Assembly (NCBI RefSeq): GCF_000620785.1
Contig: NZ_JIAI01000002.1
Coordinates: forward strand, 1,246,177-1,310,176
Reading direction: 5' to 3'
DNA: 64,000 nucleotides
From: Actinospineispora acaciae DSM 45401
GTDB lineage: Bacteria; Actinomycetota; Actinomycetes; Mycobacteriales; Pseudonocardiaceae
The translations under genes were made by a program, and so were the position numbers. The notes below the pieces were generated by a model. That model was not told where the DNA came from. It did not search any database and saw only the letters and a program-made list of their open reading frames with translations. Each line of letters starts with the position of its first letter. Position 1 is the first letter of the stretch. Below are positions 8,240 through 18,899 of this stretch, in pieces.

Positions 8240-9625
8240 CTAGGGGACTCTGTCGATCTCGCCGAGGTCCCAGAAGAGCCCGGCCATGATTTGCAGCGCC
8301 TCGCGGGTGAGCGAGCCCAGCAGGTGTTCGTTCGGCGCGTGCTGGGCGCAGCCGGCGTACGAGTGCGGGATCCAGATGGTGGGCAGGCCCAGCACGTCGG
8401 CGAAGGCCTCGTTGGGCAGCGAGCCGCCGAGGTTGGGCAGCAGCCCCGGCTCCTTGCCGGTGGTGCGTTCCAGCGAGCCGAGCGCCCAGTGGATCCACGG
8501 GTGCTCGGGGTCGAGCCGGGTGGCCGCCATCCGGTGCTGCACCGACACCTCGACCATCGGGTAGCCGTGCGCGTCCAGGTGGGCGCGCACGATCGGCTCC
8601 AGGTCCGCCGCGTCGGTGCCGACCACGTACCGCAGCTGGCAGTGCGCCCGCGCCTCGCCGGGGATGGCGTTCACCGGGCCGTCCGGGTCGCCCGCGGTCA
8701 TCGCCAGGACCTCCAGGGTGTTCCAGCCGAACAGCCGCTCGGACGGGGTCAGCCCGGGCTCGCCCCAGTCCGGGTCGATGGCCGGGCTGCCCGGCGAGGC
8801 GTCCACCTCGATCTTGCCGAGAGCGGCGCGCACCGAGTCCGGGATCGGCGGCGGCCGCAGGCCCTCCACGAGCAGCCGACCATCCCCGCTGACCATCGTG
8901 GCCAGCGCGCCCACCAGCACGGTCGCCGGGTTGCGCAGCACGCCGCCCCAGTTGCCGGAGTGGTGGCTGCCCACCCGCGCCCGGTAGCGCAGGGTGAAGT
9001 TCGTGCAGCCGCGCGAGCCGAGGAACAGCGTCGGCCGCTCGGCCGCCAGCCGGGGGCCGTCCGAGGCGATCAGCAGGTCGGCGCGTAGCTCGTCGGCCAG
9101 CCGCGCGCACACCTCGGGCAGGCCCGGCGAGCCGGTCTCCTCGCCGGTCTCCAGCAGTAGCTTCACGTTGAACCCGAGCCGGCCGCCCCGGGCGCGCAGC
9201 ACCTGCTCCAGCGCGGCCAGGTTCACCGTGTGCTGGCCCTTGTTGTCCGCCGTGCCCCGCCCGTACCACCTGTCGCCCTCGATGGTCAGCCGCCACGGGT
9301 CCAGCCCGTCGCGCCACTGGTCGGGGTGCGCGAGCTGCACGTCGCCGTGCCCGTAGGTGAGCACTGTCGGCAGGCCGTCGCCCTCGTGGCGGTGCGCGAT
9401 GAGGAACGGGTGGGCGGGGGAGACGGGGTTCTCCTCGATGCGCGCGGTGAACCCGAGCCGCTCGGTGTCCGGGATGATCTGGGTGGCCAGGTACTCGCGC
9501 TGGATCGGGCCGGACGCCGGGTCCTGGCTCTGCGTCGGCACGGCGACCCGGCGCGCGAGGTCATCGCGGAAATGGCCGGAGTCGAAGTAGTCGACGGCGA
9601 GTTCCAGTGCGGTGTCGCGGCTCAT
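8240..9625 (-). CDS. M20-family metallopeptidase / dipeptidase
   Basis: This 461-residue enzyme is a two-zinc M20 hydrolase. Visible metal and catalytic motifs are YGHGDVQ (His and Asp, near 91), GRGTADNKGQ (bridging Asp, near 122) and LLETGEETGSPG (catalytic Glu pair, near 159). A lid domain in the middle contains RYRARVGSHHSGNWGG, and the C-terminal PNLGGSLPNEAF and YAGCAQHAPNEH supply the last His ligand. Family members cleave dipeptides or N-acyl amino acids in the cytoplasm. It heads a two-gene operon with the MHS transporter and is divergent from a LysR gene, its likely regulator. Confidence 0.9.
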   Translation of the reverse strand: MSRDTALELAVDYFDSGHFRDDLARRVAVPTQSQDPASGPIQREYLATQIIPDTERLGFTARIEENPVSPAHPFLIAHRHEGDGLPTVLTYGHGDVQLAHPDQWRDGLDPWRLTIEGDRWYGRGTADNKGQHTVNLAALEQVLRARGGRLGFNVKLLLETGEETGSPGLPEVCARLADELRADLLIASDGPRLAAERPTLFLGSRGCTNFTLRYRARVGSHHSGNWGGVLRNPATVLVGALATMVSGDGRLLVEGLRPPPIPDSVRAALGKIEVDASPGSPAIDPDWGEPGLTPSERLFGWNTLEVLAMTAGDPDGPVNAIPGEARAHCQLRYVVGTDAADLEPIVRAHLDAHGYPMVEVSVQHRMAATRLDPEHPWIHWALGSLERTTGKEPGLLPNLGGSLPNEAFADVLGLPTIWIPHSYAGCAQHAPNEHLLGSLTREALQIMAGLFWDLGEIDRVP

Positions 9626-9730
9626 GCACGTCCTTTGGCTCGGGCAACCAGAGACTGAAAAGTGACACGGGTCACCGCCGGGAGCAAGGCCGACCAGGGG
9701 ATATAGCGCTAGCTTTTTGCGCTCGTGGGC

Positions 9731-9747
9731 GTTGCCGTTGCGGCAAC
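9731..9747. promoter_or_regulatory. inverted repeat, candidate LysR operator
   Basis: GTTGCC and GGCAAC form a perfect 6-bp inverted repeat with a 5-base spacer, in the 140-base gap between the divergent M20 peptidase and lysR. For lysR, TTGCCG (9732-9737) and TACGGT (9754-9759) make a -35/-10 pair with a 16-base spacer, so the repeat covers the -35 and fits autoregulation. TACGGT ends 6 bases before the ATG, so the lysR mRNA may be leaderless. Confidence 0.55.
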
Positions 9748-9765
9748 GCTCGCTACGGTGCGGTC

Positions 9766-10668
9766 ATGGCGCTGTACGAGCCGGCGTTGCGGTACTTCCT
9801 CGCCGTGTACGAGACCGGGTCGGTGAACGCGGCGGCCCGGCGGCTGTTCGTGGCGGGCTCGGCGGTCAGCCGGCAGGTCGCGCGGCTGGAGAAGGAGGCG
9901 GGCGCGCCGCTGTTCGTACGGCTGCCCAGCGGCGTGGTGCCCACCGAGGCCGGGCACGCGTTCGCCGGCTTCGCGCGGCGGGTGATCCGCGACGCCGGGC
10001 GGCTGGTGGACCAGATCCACGAGCGGCGCGGCGCGGACACGCTGATCTCGCTGGCCTCCTCCAGCGGCATCGGGTACGAGTTCCTGCCCAGGGTGGCCGC
10101 CGACTACCGGGGGTTGCACGGCGGCGTGCGGTTCGAGCTGCACGTCACCGACCCGCTCGCGGCCACCCACATGGTGCGCGACGGCGCCGCCGACGTGGCG
10201 GTCACGTTCAACATCGCCATCGAGCGCGGGGTGCGCATCGCGTACTCCACGCCGGCGCCGCTGCGCGCGGTGGTCCGCGCCGGGCACGAGCTGGCCGGGC
10301 GGGCCAGTGTGAACCTCGCCGAGCTGCTGCCCTACCCGCTGGTGCTCAACCCGCCGCGCACCACCAACCGCCAGCTCCTCGACGTGCTGAGCGCGGCCCA
10401 GGGCACGCCCATCGAACCGGTGCTGGTCTGCGACAACCCGGGCGCGATGGTGCGGTTCATCGGCCGGGGCGACGCCGTCGGGGTGATCGGCATGATCTCG
10501 GTCGGCGCGCACGTGGCGGCCGGGGAGGTGGTGGCGATCAGGCTGCGCGACCGGGAGCTGCGCCAGCGCACCCTCCAGGTGCAGACCCAGGCCGGCCGGC
10601 ACCTGCCCGCCGCCGTCCAGGAGTTCGTCGACACCCTGGTCGCCGCCCTGGAGACGACCGAGGTGTAG
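9766..10668 (+). CDS. LysR-family transcriptional regulator
   Basis: The 300-residue product has a LysR winged-helix N-terminus (ALRYFLAVYETGSVNAAARR, then GSAVSRQVARLEKEAG) and a periplasmic-binding-like effector domain from about residue 90 (HVTDPLAATHMVRDGAADVA). The DNA-binding domain looks closest to the regulators of amino-acid or dipeptide hydrolases. Divergent orientation to the M20 peptidase-transporter operon and the inverted repeat between them make that operon the likely target. ATG 9766 is the family-consistent start. Confidence 0.88.
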   Translation: MALYEPALRYFLAVYETGSVNAAARRLFVAGSAVSRQVARLEKEAGAPLFVRLPSGVVPTEAGHAFAGFARRVIRDAGRLVDQIHERRGADTLISLASSSGIGYEFLPRVAADYRGLHGGVRFELHVTDPLAATHMVRDGAADVAVTFNIAIERGVRIAYSTPAPLRAVVRAGHELAGRASVNLAELLPYPLVLNPPRTTNRQLLDVLSAAQGTPIEPVLVCDNPGAMVRFIGRGDAVGVIGMISVGAHVAAGEVVAIRLRDRELRQRTLQVQTQAGRHLPAAVQEFVDTLVAALETTEV

Positions 10669-10671
10669 CCG

Positions 10672-11592
10672 TCAGGGGAGCAGTCCGTCCAGGTGACCGA
10701 GGACCACCCGGGCGTACTTGTCGGCGGCGTCCACCAGGCCGAGGAAGCCGAAGTAGCCGTGGATCAGCCCGGCGGCGGGGACGTGCTCCACCCGGACTCC
10801 GGCGGCGCGCAGCCGTTCGGCGTAGGCGTCGCCCTCGTCGCGCAGCGGGTCGAACTCGGCGGTGGTGACCACCGAGGGTGGGAGGTTGTCGAGGTCGGCG
10901 GCGTGCAGCAGGTCGATCACGGGTTCGGTGCGGTGCTCGGCCGGTACGTAGCGGTCGTAGAACCAGGCGACGTCGCGGCCGGTGAGGAAGAAGCCCTCGG
11001 CGTTGTCCCGCATCGAGGGTTGGCGCAGCGTGGGATCGGTGGCCGGGTAGATGAGCAGCTGCGCGGCGAGCCGGGGTCCGCCGGCGTCCCGGGCGCGCAG
11101 TGCCGCGCCGGCGGCGAGGCTGCCCCCGGCGCTGTCGCCGCCGACCACGTGCGGGCGGCCGGGGAACTCGGCGGCGGTCCAGGCGAGCGCGGCCATGGTG
11201 TCGTCCAGCGCGGCCGGGTGGGGGTGCTCGGGCGCGAGCCGGTAGTCGACGGCGACCACGGTGGCGCCCAGCGAGTTCGCCAGCGCCCGGCACACCGGGT
11301 CGTGCGTGTCCAGGTCGCCGACCACCCAGCCGCCGCCGTGCAGGAAGGTGAACACCCGGCCTCGGTCGACCGCCGGGGTGTAGACCCGCAGCGGCAGCGG
11401 GCCGCCAGGCCCGTCGATGGCGTGGTCCGCGACGCCTGCCACCGGCTCCGGGCGGTAGCCGTCGCCGCGCCGGGCCATCGCGAGCGTCCGGTAGTGCTCG
11501 CGGGTCTCCCGGGCGCTGCCCCGGACGAGGGGGATGGCGCCGGCCGAGGCCAGCTGGTCGAGGAGCGCGCGGACCTGGGGATCTATCGGCAT
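10672..11592 (-). CDS. alpha/beta hydrolase, HSL/lipase-esterase family
   Basis: The 306-residue esterase carries the hormone-sensitive-lipase oxyanion motif FLHGGGWVVGD (near residue 80), the nucleophile elbow VGGDSAGGS (Ser near 146), an acidic residue in ATTAEFDPLRDEG (near 240) and the catalytic His in LIHGYFGF (near 275). HSL esterases hydrolyse short- or medium-chain esters or aryl esters in the cytosol. ATG 11592 begins the conserved cap (MPIDPQVRALLDQL). A TetR gene starts 32 bases away on the other strand and is the likely regulator. Confidence 0.88.
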   Translation of the reverse strand: MPIDPQVRALLDQLASAGAIPLVRGSARETREHYRTLAMARRGDGYRPEPVAGVADHAIDGPGGPLPLRVYTPAVDRGRVFTFLHGGGWVVGDLDTHDPVCRALANSLGATVVAVDYRLAPEHPHPAALDDTMAALAWTAAEFPGRPHVVGGDSAGGSLAAGAALRARDAGGPRLAAQLLIYPATDPTLRQPSMRDNAEGFFLTGRDVAWFYDRYVPAEHRTEPVIDLLHAADLDNLPPSVVTTAEFDPLRDEGDAYAERLRAAGVRVEHVPAAGLIHGYFGFLGLVDAADKYARVVLGHLDGLLP

Positions 11593-11601
11593 GCCTGTGC
11601 A

Positions 11602-11617
11602 TACTAGTAGGTACAAT
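11602..11617 (+). promoter_or_regulatory. TACTAGTA palindrome and -10 box between esterase and tetR
   Basis: The 32-base gap between the divergent genes holds the palindrome TACTAGTA (11602-11609) and TACAAT (11612-11617), which ends 7 bases before the GTG of tetR. The TACAAT fits a -10 box for a leaderless tetR transcript; the overlapping palindrome is a candidate operator. I see no convincing -35. Confidence 0.4.
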
Positions 11618-11624
11618 TCTGGGC

Positions 11625-12185
11625 GTGGGTACGGAGGAGCGGCTGATCGAGAGCACCCGCGCGCTGCTGTGGGAGCGCGGCTACGTGGGCACCAGCCCGA
11701 AGGCCATCCAGCGCCGCGCCGATGCCGGGCAGGGCAGCATGTACCACCACTTCGCCGGCAAGCACGACCTGGCGCTGGCCGCGATCCGCCGCACCGCCGA
11801 GGAGCTGCGGGCCTCGATCGAGGAGCCGCTGTCCGGGCCCGGCACGGCCGTCGACCGCATCACGGCGTACCTGCGGCGCGACCGCGACGTGCTGAGGGGC
11901 TGCCCGGTCGGCAGGCTGACCCAGGACCCGGACGTGATGGCCGACCCGGCGCTGCGCGAGCCGGTCGAGGGGTTGTTCGAGTGGCTGCACGCCCGGCTGG
12001 CGCGGGTGCTCGACGAGGGCCGCGAGGCGGGCGAGCTGGGCTCCGCGCTGGACCCCGCGACCACCGCCTCGGCCATCATCGCCGCGCTGCAGGGCGGGTA
12101 CGTGCTGGCCCGCGCCTCGGGCACCGCCGAGCCGTTCGACCAGGCCGTCTCCGGACTGCTCGCCCTGCTGGCCGCCCACGCCTGA
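11625..12185 (+). CDS. TetR-family regulator
   Basis: This 186-residue protein has a canonical TetR N-terminus: LIESTRALLWERGYVGTSPK and IQRRADAGQGSMYHHFAGKHDL form the three-helix DNA-binding domain (residues 5-50). The C-terminal all-helical domain (GCPVGRLTQDPDVM, LREPVEGLFEWL) is of the LmrA/YxaF type, which often senses antibiotics or aromatic compounds. It is divergent from the HSL esterase. The GTG start lies right after a -10-like TACAAT. Confidence 0.87.
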   Translation: MGTEERLIESTRALLWERGYVGTSPKAIQRRADAGQGSMYHHFAGKHDLALAAIRRTAEELRASIEEPLSGPGTAVDRITAYLRRDRDVLRGCPVGRLTQDPDVMADPALREPVEGLFEWLHARLARVLDEGREAGELGSALDPATTASAIIAALQGGYVLARASGTAEPFDQAVSGLLALLAAHA

Positions 12186-12191
12186 GCGGGC

Positions 12192-12455
12192 TCACGCCGC
12201 CCTGCGGGGACGGCGGGGACGGCCCCGGCCGCGCTTGGTTGGGACGATGCGGCCACGCTCGAAGATGTGGCCGCCCCACACGCCCCAGGGTTCGCCGCGA
12301 GCCAGCGCGTCGGCCAGGCAGGTAACTCGCAGCGGACATTCGCGGCACAGCGCCTGGGCTCGGGCGAGCTGATGCGGGAACTCGGCGAACCACAGGTCGG
12401 GATCGGCCGTGGTGCAGGGCAGCGCGGCGTCTGCCTCGGGAGCGCTCGGTGACAT
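12192..12455 (-). CDS. whiB7: WhiB7-type iron-sulfur transcription factor
   Basis: WhiB7 drives intrinsic multidrug resistance in actinomycetes by binding the primary sigma factor through a 4Fe-4S cluster. The 87-residue product has the four cluster cysteines (C14, C37, C40, C46 in ALCRECPLRVTC), the sigma-binding turn GEPWGVWGGHIFERG (54-68), and a C-terminal AT-hook RGRGRPRR (about 75-82). That AT-hook is the hallmark that separates WhiB7 from other Wbl proteins. Known whiB7 genes are autoregulated and have a long attenuated leader; here only 124 bases separate it from the divergent deaminase gene and I could not define a leader peptide. ATG 12455 has a weak ribosome binding site. Confidence 0.87.
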   Translation of the reverse strand: MSPSAPEADAALPCTTADPDLWFAEFPHQLARAQALCRECPLRVTCLADALARGEPWGVWGGHIFERGRIVPTKRGRGRPRRPRRAA

Positions 12456-12579
12456 GATTCGGTGTCCGGGGGTTCGGCGAAGGTGACGGGGACCGCTCGA
12501 ACACCAGTGAACCGAGCCGGCATGAGAAACCCCTGAACGTGGCCTGGGCATCGCCTGGCACTGTGAGAGGAGTTGCGCG

Positions 12580-13002
12580 GTGGACGAAGAGCACCTGCGG
12601 CGGGCGATCGCGTTGGCCGGCGAGGCGCGGTCGAGCGGGAACCCGCCGTTCGGGTCGTTGCTGGTCGGGCCGGACGGGTCGGTGCTGGCGGAGGACCGCA
12701 ACTCCAGCGTGAGCGACGGCGACATCACCGCGCACCCGGAGCTGAAGCTGGCCCGCTGGGCGGGCCGGGAGCTGGACGCGGACACGGCGGCGCGCACCAC
12801 CATGTACACCAGCTGCGAGCCGTGCGGGATGTGCGCGGGGGCGATCGCCCGGTCCGGGCTCGGGCGGGTGGTGTTCGCGCTGTCGTCCGGCCAGCTCGAC
12901 GGGCTGCGCACGTCCGGCGGCGGGTTCCCGGCGGTGCCGACCGACGGGCCGCACCTCTACGACGAGGCGAAGGTGCCGATCGAGGGGTACTACGACGTTT
13001 AG
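12580..13002 (+). CDS. nucleoside/cytidine-type deaminase
   Basis: This 140-residue zinc deaminase shows the two motifs of the CMP/dCMP-tRNA adenosine deaminase superfamily: ITAHPELKLAR (zinc His and catalytic Glu, near residue 50) and TSCEPCGMCAGAI (two zinc Cys, near 80). The N-terminal AIALAGEARSSGNPPFGSLL is typical of nucleoside or guanine deaminases. Which base it acts on cannot be told. GTG 12580 lies 7 bases after GAGAGGAG. Its stop overlaps the stop region of the convergent RibD-like gene by 4 bases. Confidence 0.85.
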   Translation: MDEEHLRRAIALAGEARSSGNPPFGSLLVGPDGSVLAEDRNSSVSDGDITAHPELKLARWAGRELDADTAARTTMYTSCEPCGMCAGAIARSGLGRVVFALSSGQLDGLRTSGGGFPAVPTDGPHLYDEAKVPIEGYYDV

Positions 13003-13595
13003 CGCTTGACCTTGTAGCGCAGGTGCATCACGCGGTCGCCCTGGACCACCTGGTAGGGGTCGCCGAGGAGCACGGTTCCGGTGTGGCCGCCGAAGAAGCG
13101 CACGCCTTCGCCCATGACCACCGGGACGACGTCCATCGCCACCTCGTCGACCAGCCCGGCGGAGAACGCCTGCCCGCCGAGGTCGCCGGCGGTCACGTCG
13201 ACGATGCCGTCGCCCGCGAGCTTCTTGGCGAGCGCGATGCCCGACTCGACCGAGTCGGCGGTGTGGAACGGTGCGTCCGGGTGGTCGGCGAGCCACCGCT
13301 GCGGCAACGGCCGGTGGGTGACGACGACCAGCTCGTCCCCGGCCGCCGGGTTGCCGTCCCAGCCGTTCGTGGTGTCGAACAGGTGGCGGCCGATCACGGT
13401 GACCTTGATGGCGTCCCAGAACGGCTGGACGTGCTCCGCGGACGTCCGCGAGACGTTGAACGTCCAGCCGCTCGGCCTGGCGGTCAACTCGTGGTCGCCG
13501 TTGCCGTACCAGTCGAACAGCGGCCCGACCGTGTCGTCGGGATAGGCGATGAAGCCGTCCACCGACACGACGGCCTGCATGACAACCGTGGCCAT
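12999..13595 (-). CDS. dihydrofolate reductase-like protein (RibD C-terminal domain)
   Basis: The 198-residue product starts VVMQAVVSVDGFIAYPDD and continues with the NADPH-binding motif VTVIGRHLFD, then GDGIVDVTAGDLGGQAFSAG. This is the pattern of stand-alone RibD C-terminal / YyaP-type reductases, whose substrates are mostly unknown. The ATG at 13595 follows GAGGAG. It lies 4 bases downstream of the epimerase gene, so both are probably translated from one mRNA. Confidence 0.85.
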   Translation of the reverse strand: MATVVMQAVVSVDGFIAYPDDTVGPLFDWYGNGDHELTARPSGWTFNVSRTSAEHVQPFWDAIKVTVIGRHLFDTTNGWDGNPAAGDELVVVTHRPLPQRWLADHPDAPFHTADSVESGIALAKKLAGDGIVDVTAGDLGGQAFSAGLVDEVAMDVVPVVMGEGVRFFGGHTGTVLLGDPYQVVQGDRVMHLRYKVKR

Positions 13596-13599
13596 CTCT

Positions 13600-14538
13600 C
13601 TACTCCTCGTGGTGTCGCAGCCAGCCGACGTAGTCGGACACGGCGCGGTCGACGTCGTACTCGGGACGGAAGCCGGTGTCCGCCTGTAGCCGGGTGATGT
13701 CCAGGTACGTGTCCGGGGGCCTTTCGGGGTTGCGGCCCGCCGGGAGGGTGAGGTTTGCGCCCGGCACGGCGGCGTTGATCGCGTCGACCACCTCGCCGTA
13801 GCGCACCGGCCGTCCCGACGAGACGTTGTAGGTGCGGTGGTTGAGCCGGTCGGCGAGCATGAGCAGCGCGATGGCCCGCCCGCAGTCCTTGACGTAGCAG
13901 AGGTCCGTGGCGTCCTCGGCGTACGCCGGTGGCCGGGGCGGGGTGAGGTCGGGGTCCTCGCCCCGGACCGCCGCGTTGACCAGGCGGGGCAGCGGGGTGA
14001 ACGGGTTGTCGGGCACGCCGAGAGGCCCCCAGACGGTGCCGATGCGCAGGGCCACCGTGTCGAACCCGGCGCTGTCGCCGGCCAGCGCGGCGAACAGCTC
14101 GGCCGTCTTCTTGAACACCGGGATCTGGTGGGCCGCCAGCACCGGCAGCGGGGCGTCCTCCCGCAGCGGGACCTCGTCCACACCCATGTACACGGCGATG
14201 CTGCTGGCGACGGAGAACCGCCGCACGCCCCACGCGGTGGCGGCATTGAGCGCGTTGAGCAGCGCGAGGGAGTCGGCGCGCAGGTAGGCGACCGGGTCGG
14301 GCAGGTCGTAGCGGGCCGCCGCGAGGTGCACGATGCCGGTGATCTCGTGCCGCGTGCCGATGTCGAGGAAGCTCGCCCGGTCGGTGGTGTCCAGCGGCTC
14401 GACGACGACCCGGCCGGCGAGGTGCTCGGGCAGCGCGGTGGACCGGTGCGCGGTGACCACGACGGACTCGCCCAGGTCCAGCAGTGCCCGTGCGGTGTGT
14501 GACCCGATCGAACCCAGGCCACCGGTAACAAGAATCAC
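13600..14538 (-). CDS. NAD-dependent epimerase/dehydratase (extended SDR)
   Basis: The 312-residue enzyme has the extended-SDR cofactor motif [20 protein letters not shown] (residues 1-20), [13 protein letters not shown] (near 73), a catalytic region [16 protein letters not shown] (near 107) and a C-terminal [19 protein letters not shown]. The usual YxxxK dyad is not obvious: the expected position reads [11 protein letters not shown] (near 136), with Phe in place of Tyr. It may therefore be a reductase-like protein with altered chemistry. GTG 14538 follows GGAGGGA by 6 bases, which fixes the start. It forms a tight operon with the RibD-like gene. Confidence 0.82.
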   Translation of the reverse strand: MILVTGGLGSIGSHTARALLDLGESVVVTAHRSTALPEHLAGRVVVEPLDTTDRASFLDIGTRHEITGIVHLAAARYDLPDPVAYLRADSLALLNALNAATAWGVRRFSVASSIAVYMGVDEVPLREDAPLPVLAAHQIPVFKKTAELFAALAGDSAGFDTVALRIGTVWGPLGVPDNPFTPLPRLVNAAVRGEDPDLTPPRPPAYAEDATDLCYVKDCGRAIALLMLADRLNHRTYNVSSGRPVRYGEVVDAINAAVPGANLTLPAGRNPERPPDTYLDITRLQADTGFRPEYDVDRAVSDYVGWLRHHEE

Positions 14539-14579
14539 GCGCGTCCCTCCACAGCGTCTCGAACCGTGCGACAGCGACG

Positions 14580-14748
14580 CTAGCGCCGCGACACGAAAGG
14601 TTCGGCACGTTTCTCGGCGGCCCAGACGCCGCCTGGCGGCGTTGTCGTCGCCCCAGATACAACCCCGGTATCTGGGGCTCCTCCGCCTTGCCAGCCGACG
14701 CCTGGATCCACCGAATAAACGCACCAACCTTCCGTGTCACGACGCTAG
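14580..14748. mobile_element. CTAG-bounded palindromic element, copy 1 (MITE-like)
   Basis: The 169-base element begins and ends with CTAG. Its ends are imperfect inverted repeats of about 33 bases, including GACACGAAAGGTT (14590-14602) against AACCTTCCGTGTC (14727-14739), with 12 of 13 paired. Inside is a perfect 10-bp hairpin, CCCCAGATAC / GTATCTGGGG (14651-14677), next to a 19-base block shared with the element at 29743. The right CTAG contains the TAG stop of the AraC gene. There is no coding frame. The features fit a non-autonomous insertion or a structured 3' untranslated element. Confidence 0.65.
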
Positions 14749-15587
14749 GCCGGAACCGACCGCCGCTCTTGTACAGAACGGCCATCCTCGGGGCGCAGCA
14801 TCGGGACGTAGGACGCGGCATGGTCGTGCCCGCAGGCGCAGGTGGCGGTCGACTGCGCGAGGAACTCGCCGGGCGTCACCCCGAGCAGCCGGCGGCACTC
14901 GCGGGTCAGGTGCGCCTGGTCGTGGTACCCGGTCTCGACGGCCCACCGGGCGAGGTCGACGTCCGAGCCTCGGGCGATGGACGCCTGGACGCGCGCGCTG
15001 AAGCCCCGCAGGCGCAGGATGCGGTGCAGCTCCTTCGGGCCGACCCCGACCGCCGCCCGGCACCGGCGCCGCAGCTGCCGTTCCGAGATCGAAAGCAGCG
15101 CGGGCAGGGTGGCCGTCCCGCCGCCGTGCCACGGCATGAGGCGCCGGACGGCCTCGTCGACCAGCGGGTCCGGGTCGCCGGCGGACCGCGCGACGAACGA
15201 CTGGAGCGTGGCCAGCGCGGCCTTCGGCGTGGCGGCGCCGCCGAGGCTGTCGGTCAGGCGGGTCATGTCGCGCCAGAGGTCGGCGCCGGGGACGTCCAGG
15301 TCGGTGAGCTCGTCGGCCGGCATGCCGACCAGGCCGCCGAGCACCCCCGGGCGCAGCCGCATCCCGATCACGGTGCCGCCCGCCGGGATCTCCCGGTGCG
15401 TCGCGGTGGTCAGCGGCCCGAGCAGCCGGGGCGCCTCGCCGAGCACGCACCGCACCTCGGCGCCGCCGTGTGGCTCGTGCCGCTGCGTCACGGGTTCGTT
15501 ACCCACCCGCTGGATCCAGACGGACGAGGCGAGCGCCGCCAGCGCGGGCGCCGGCGCACGCTCCACATAGGAGGATTCTCCAGCCAC
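14745..15587 (-). CDS. AraC-family transcriptional regulator
   Basis: The 280-residue protein has an AraC-type C-terminal DNA-binding domain with two helix-turn-helix segments: LPALLSISERQLRRRCRAAV (near 160) and LARWAVETGYHDQAHLTREC (near 215), followed by RRLLGVTPGEFL. The N-terminal half (EVRCVLGEAPRLLGPLTTAT) is a cupin-like effector domain common in actinobacterial AraC proteins. The last 25 residues include a His/Cys-rich stretch (TCACGHDH) that could bind a metal. Its stop codon lies in the end of the CTAG element. Confidence 0.85.
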   Translation of the reverse strand: MAGESSYVERAPAPALAALASSVWIQRVGNEPVTQRHEPHGGAEVRCVLGEAPRLLGPLTTATHREIPAGGTVIGMRLRPGVLGGLVGMPADELTDLDVPGADLWRDMTRLTDSLGGAATPKAALATLQSFVARSAGDPDPLVDEAVRRLMPWHGGGTATLPALLSISERQLRRRCRAAVGVGPKELHRILRLRGFSARVQASIARGSDVDLARWAVETGYHDQAHLTRECRRLLGVTPGEFLAQSTATCACGHDHAASYVPMLRPEDGRSVQERRSVPA

Positions 15588-15769
15588 CCCGCCATTCTGC
15601 CAACCCGGTGTGGATCACGAACTCGGGCGTCCGTCGGACGAGAACCGGTGCGAGTAATGGTGACGGGGAATGTCGATGTGCGAGCATGGATACGGGCTGG
15701 TCAATAAGTGACAAGAAATGCTCCGGCCGTCCCCGTAAAGCGTCGGAAAATGTGACGGAGGGCGGCGTG

Positions 15770-18095
<2,326 letters not shown>

Positions 18096-18109
<14 letters not shown>

Positions 18110-18899
18110 GCGGGACGCTGGACTCGGCGGTCAGGGCCAGGAACGTGAGCGACTCCTGCAGGTAGAGCTCGACGTGGCCGGCGTCGTGGGAGCTGTAGCC
18201 GATGGACAGGTCCTGGCCCAGGTGCAGCTCGTAGTCCCCGCCCCGGGTGGAGATGAGCAGGGCGCCGTCCAGCGCGGGCGCCCAGATGATCTCGCCGTCG
18301 CGCAGCAGCCGCGCGAGGTGGTCGCGGATCGGGTAGCCGTGGTCGGTGGTCTCGACGACCTCGGTGTACGCCTCGGCGGACAGCAGCAGGCTGTACGGGC
18401 CGCCGACGCCGGCCAGCCGCAGCGCGCTCACCGCCTGCGCGACGGTGGTGGGGATCTGCCGGATGTCCGCCGGCAGCGGCAGCGGCGGGTTCGAGCTGCC
18501 CGGGGCGATGCCGGTGATCCCGGCCGGGCCGGAGCCGTGGAAGATCGTCCGGTCCTCGACCAGCGCGATCTTCCGCGCGGCGTCCTTCACCGGCTGCCAG
18601 TCGGAGTCCTTGGAGCCGCGCTCGACGTCGTCCACGGCCTGGCGGTCCACCGAGAACGGCACCCGCAGCTCGATGACCGGCTGGGCCTCGCGGCGGTGCA
18701 CGCTCACGCCCTCGGCGGGGGCGTCGAGCGCGCGCAGGTGCCCGGTGCCGACGGCGGACAGCGTCGGGCCGGCCGGGCCGACCACGTCCACCACCCGGCG
18801 GGCCGCGACGTGGCGGGTGAAGGTGCGGCGCGCCTCCTCCTCGATCTCGGCCCAGGCGGCGTCGGAGATCGGGGCCAGCTCGCGGTGCAGGTTGTTCAC
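18096..18899 (-). CDS. encapsulin shell protein, family 1
   Basis: Encapsulins are HK97-fold proteins that assemble into 24-42 nm protein compartments. The 267-residue product matches family 1: NNLHRELAPISDAAWAEIEE at the start, RTFTRHVAARRVVDVVGPAG, then ALVEDRTIFHGSGPAGITGI (E-loop region) and YTEVVETTDHGYPIRDHLAR plus WAPALDGALLISTRGGDYEL (A-domain). GTG 18899 overlaps the DyP stop codon by 4 bases (GTGA), showing translational coupling, and GGAG lies 8 bases upstream. Its cargo is the preceding DyP peroxidase, which ends with the targeting peptide. Confidence 0.94.

Noticed and set aside
12455-12523. Leader peptide with ATGA overlap before whiB7
   Set aside because: The reading starting at 12523 runs on without a stop at the whiB7 start (TGT, not TGA), so no coupled leader exists there.
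15470-15769. N-terminal extension of the FdhF-like protein
   Set aside because: The extra 100 residues are Arg/Pro-rich, overlap the AraC gene and have no homology-like pattern; the ATG at 15770 has a good ribosome site.
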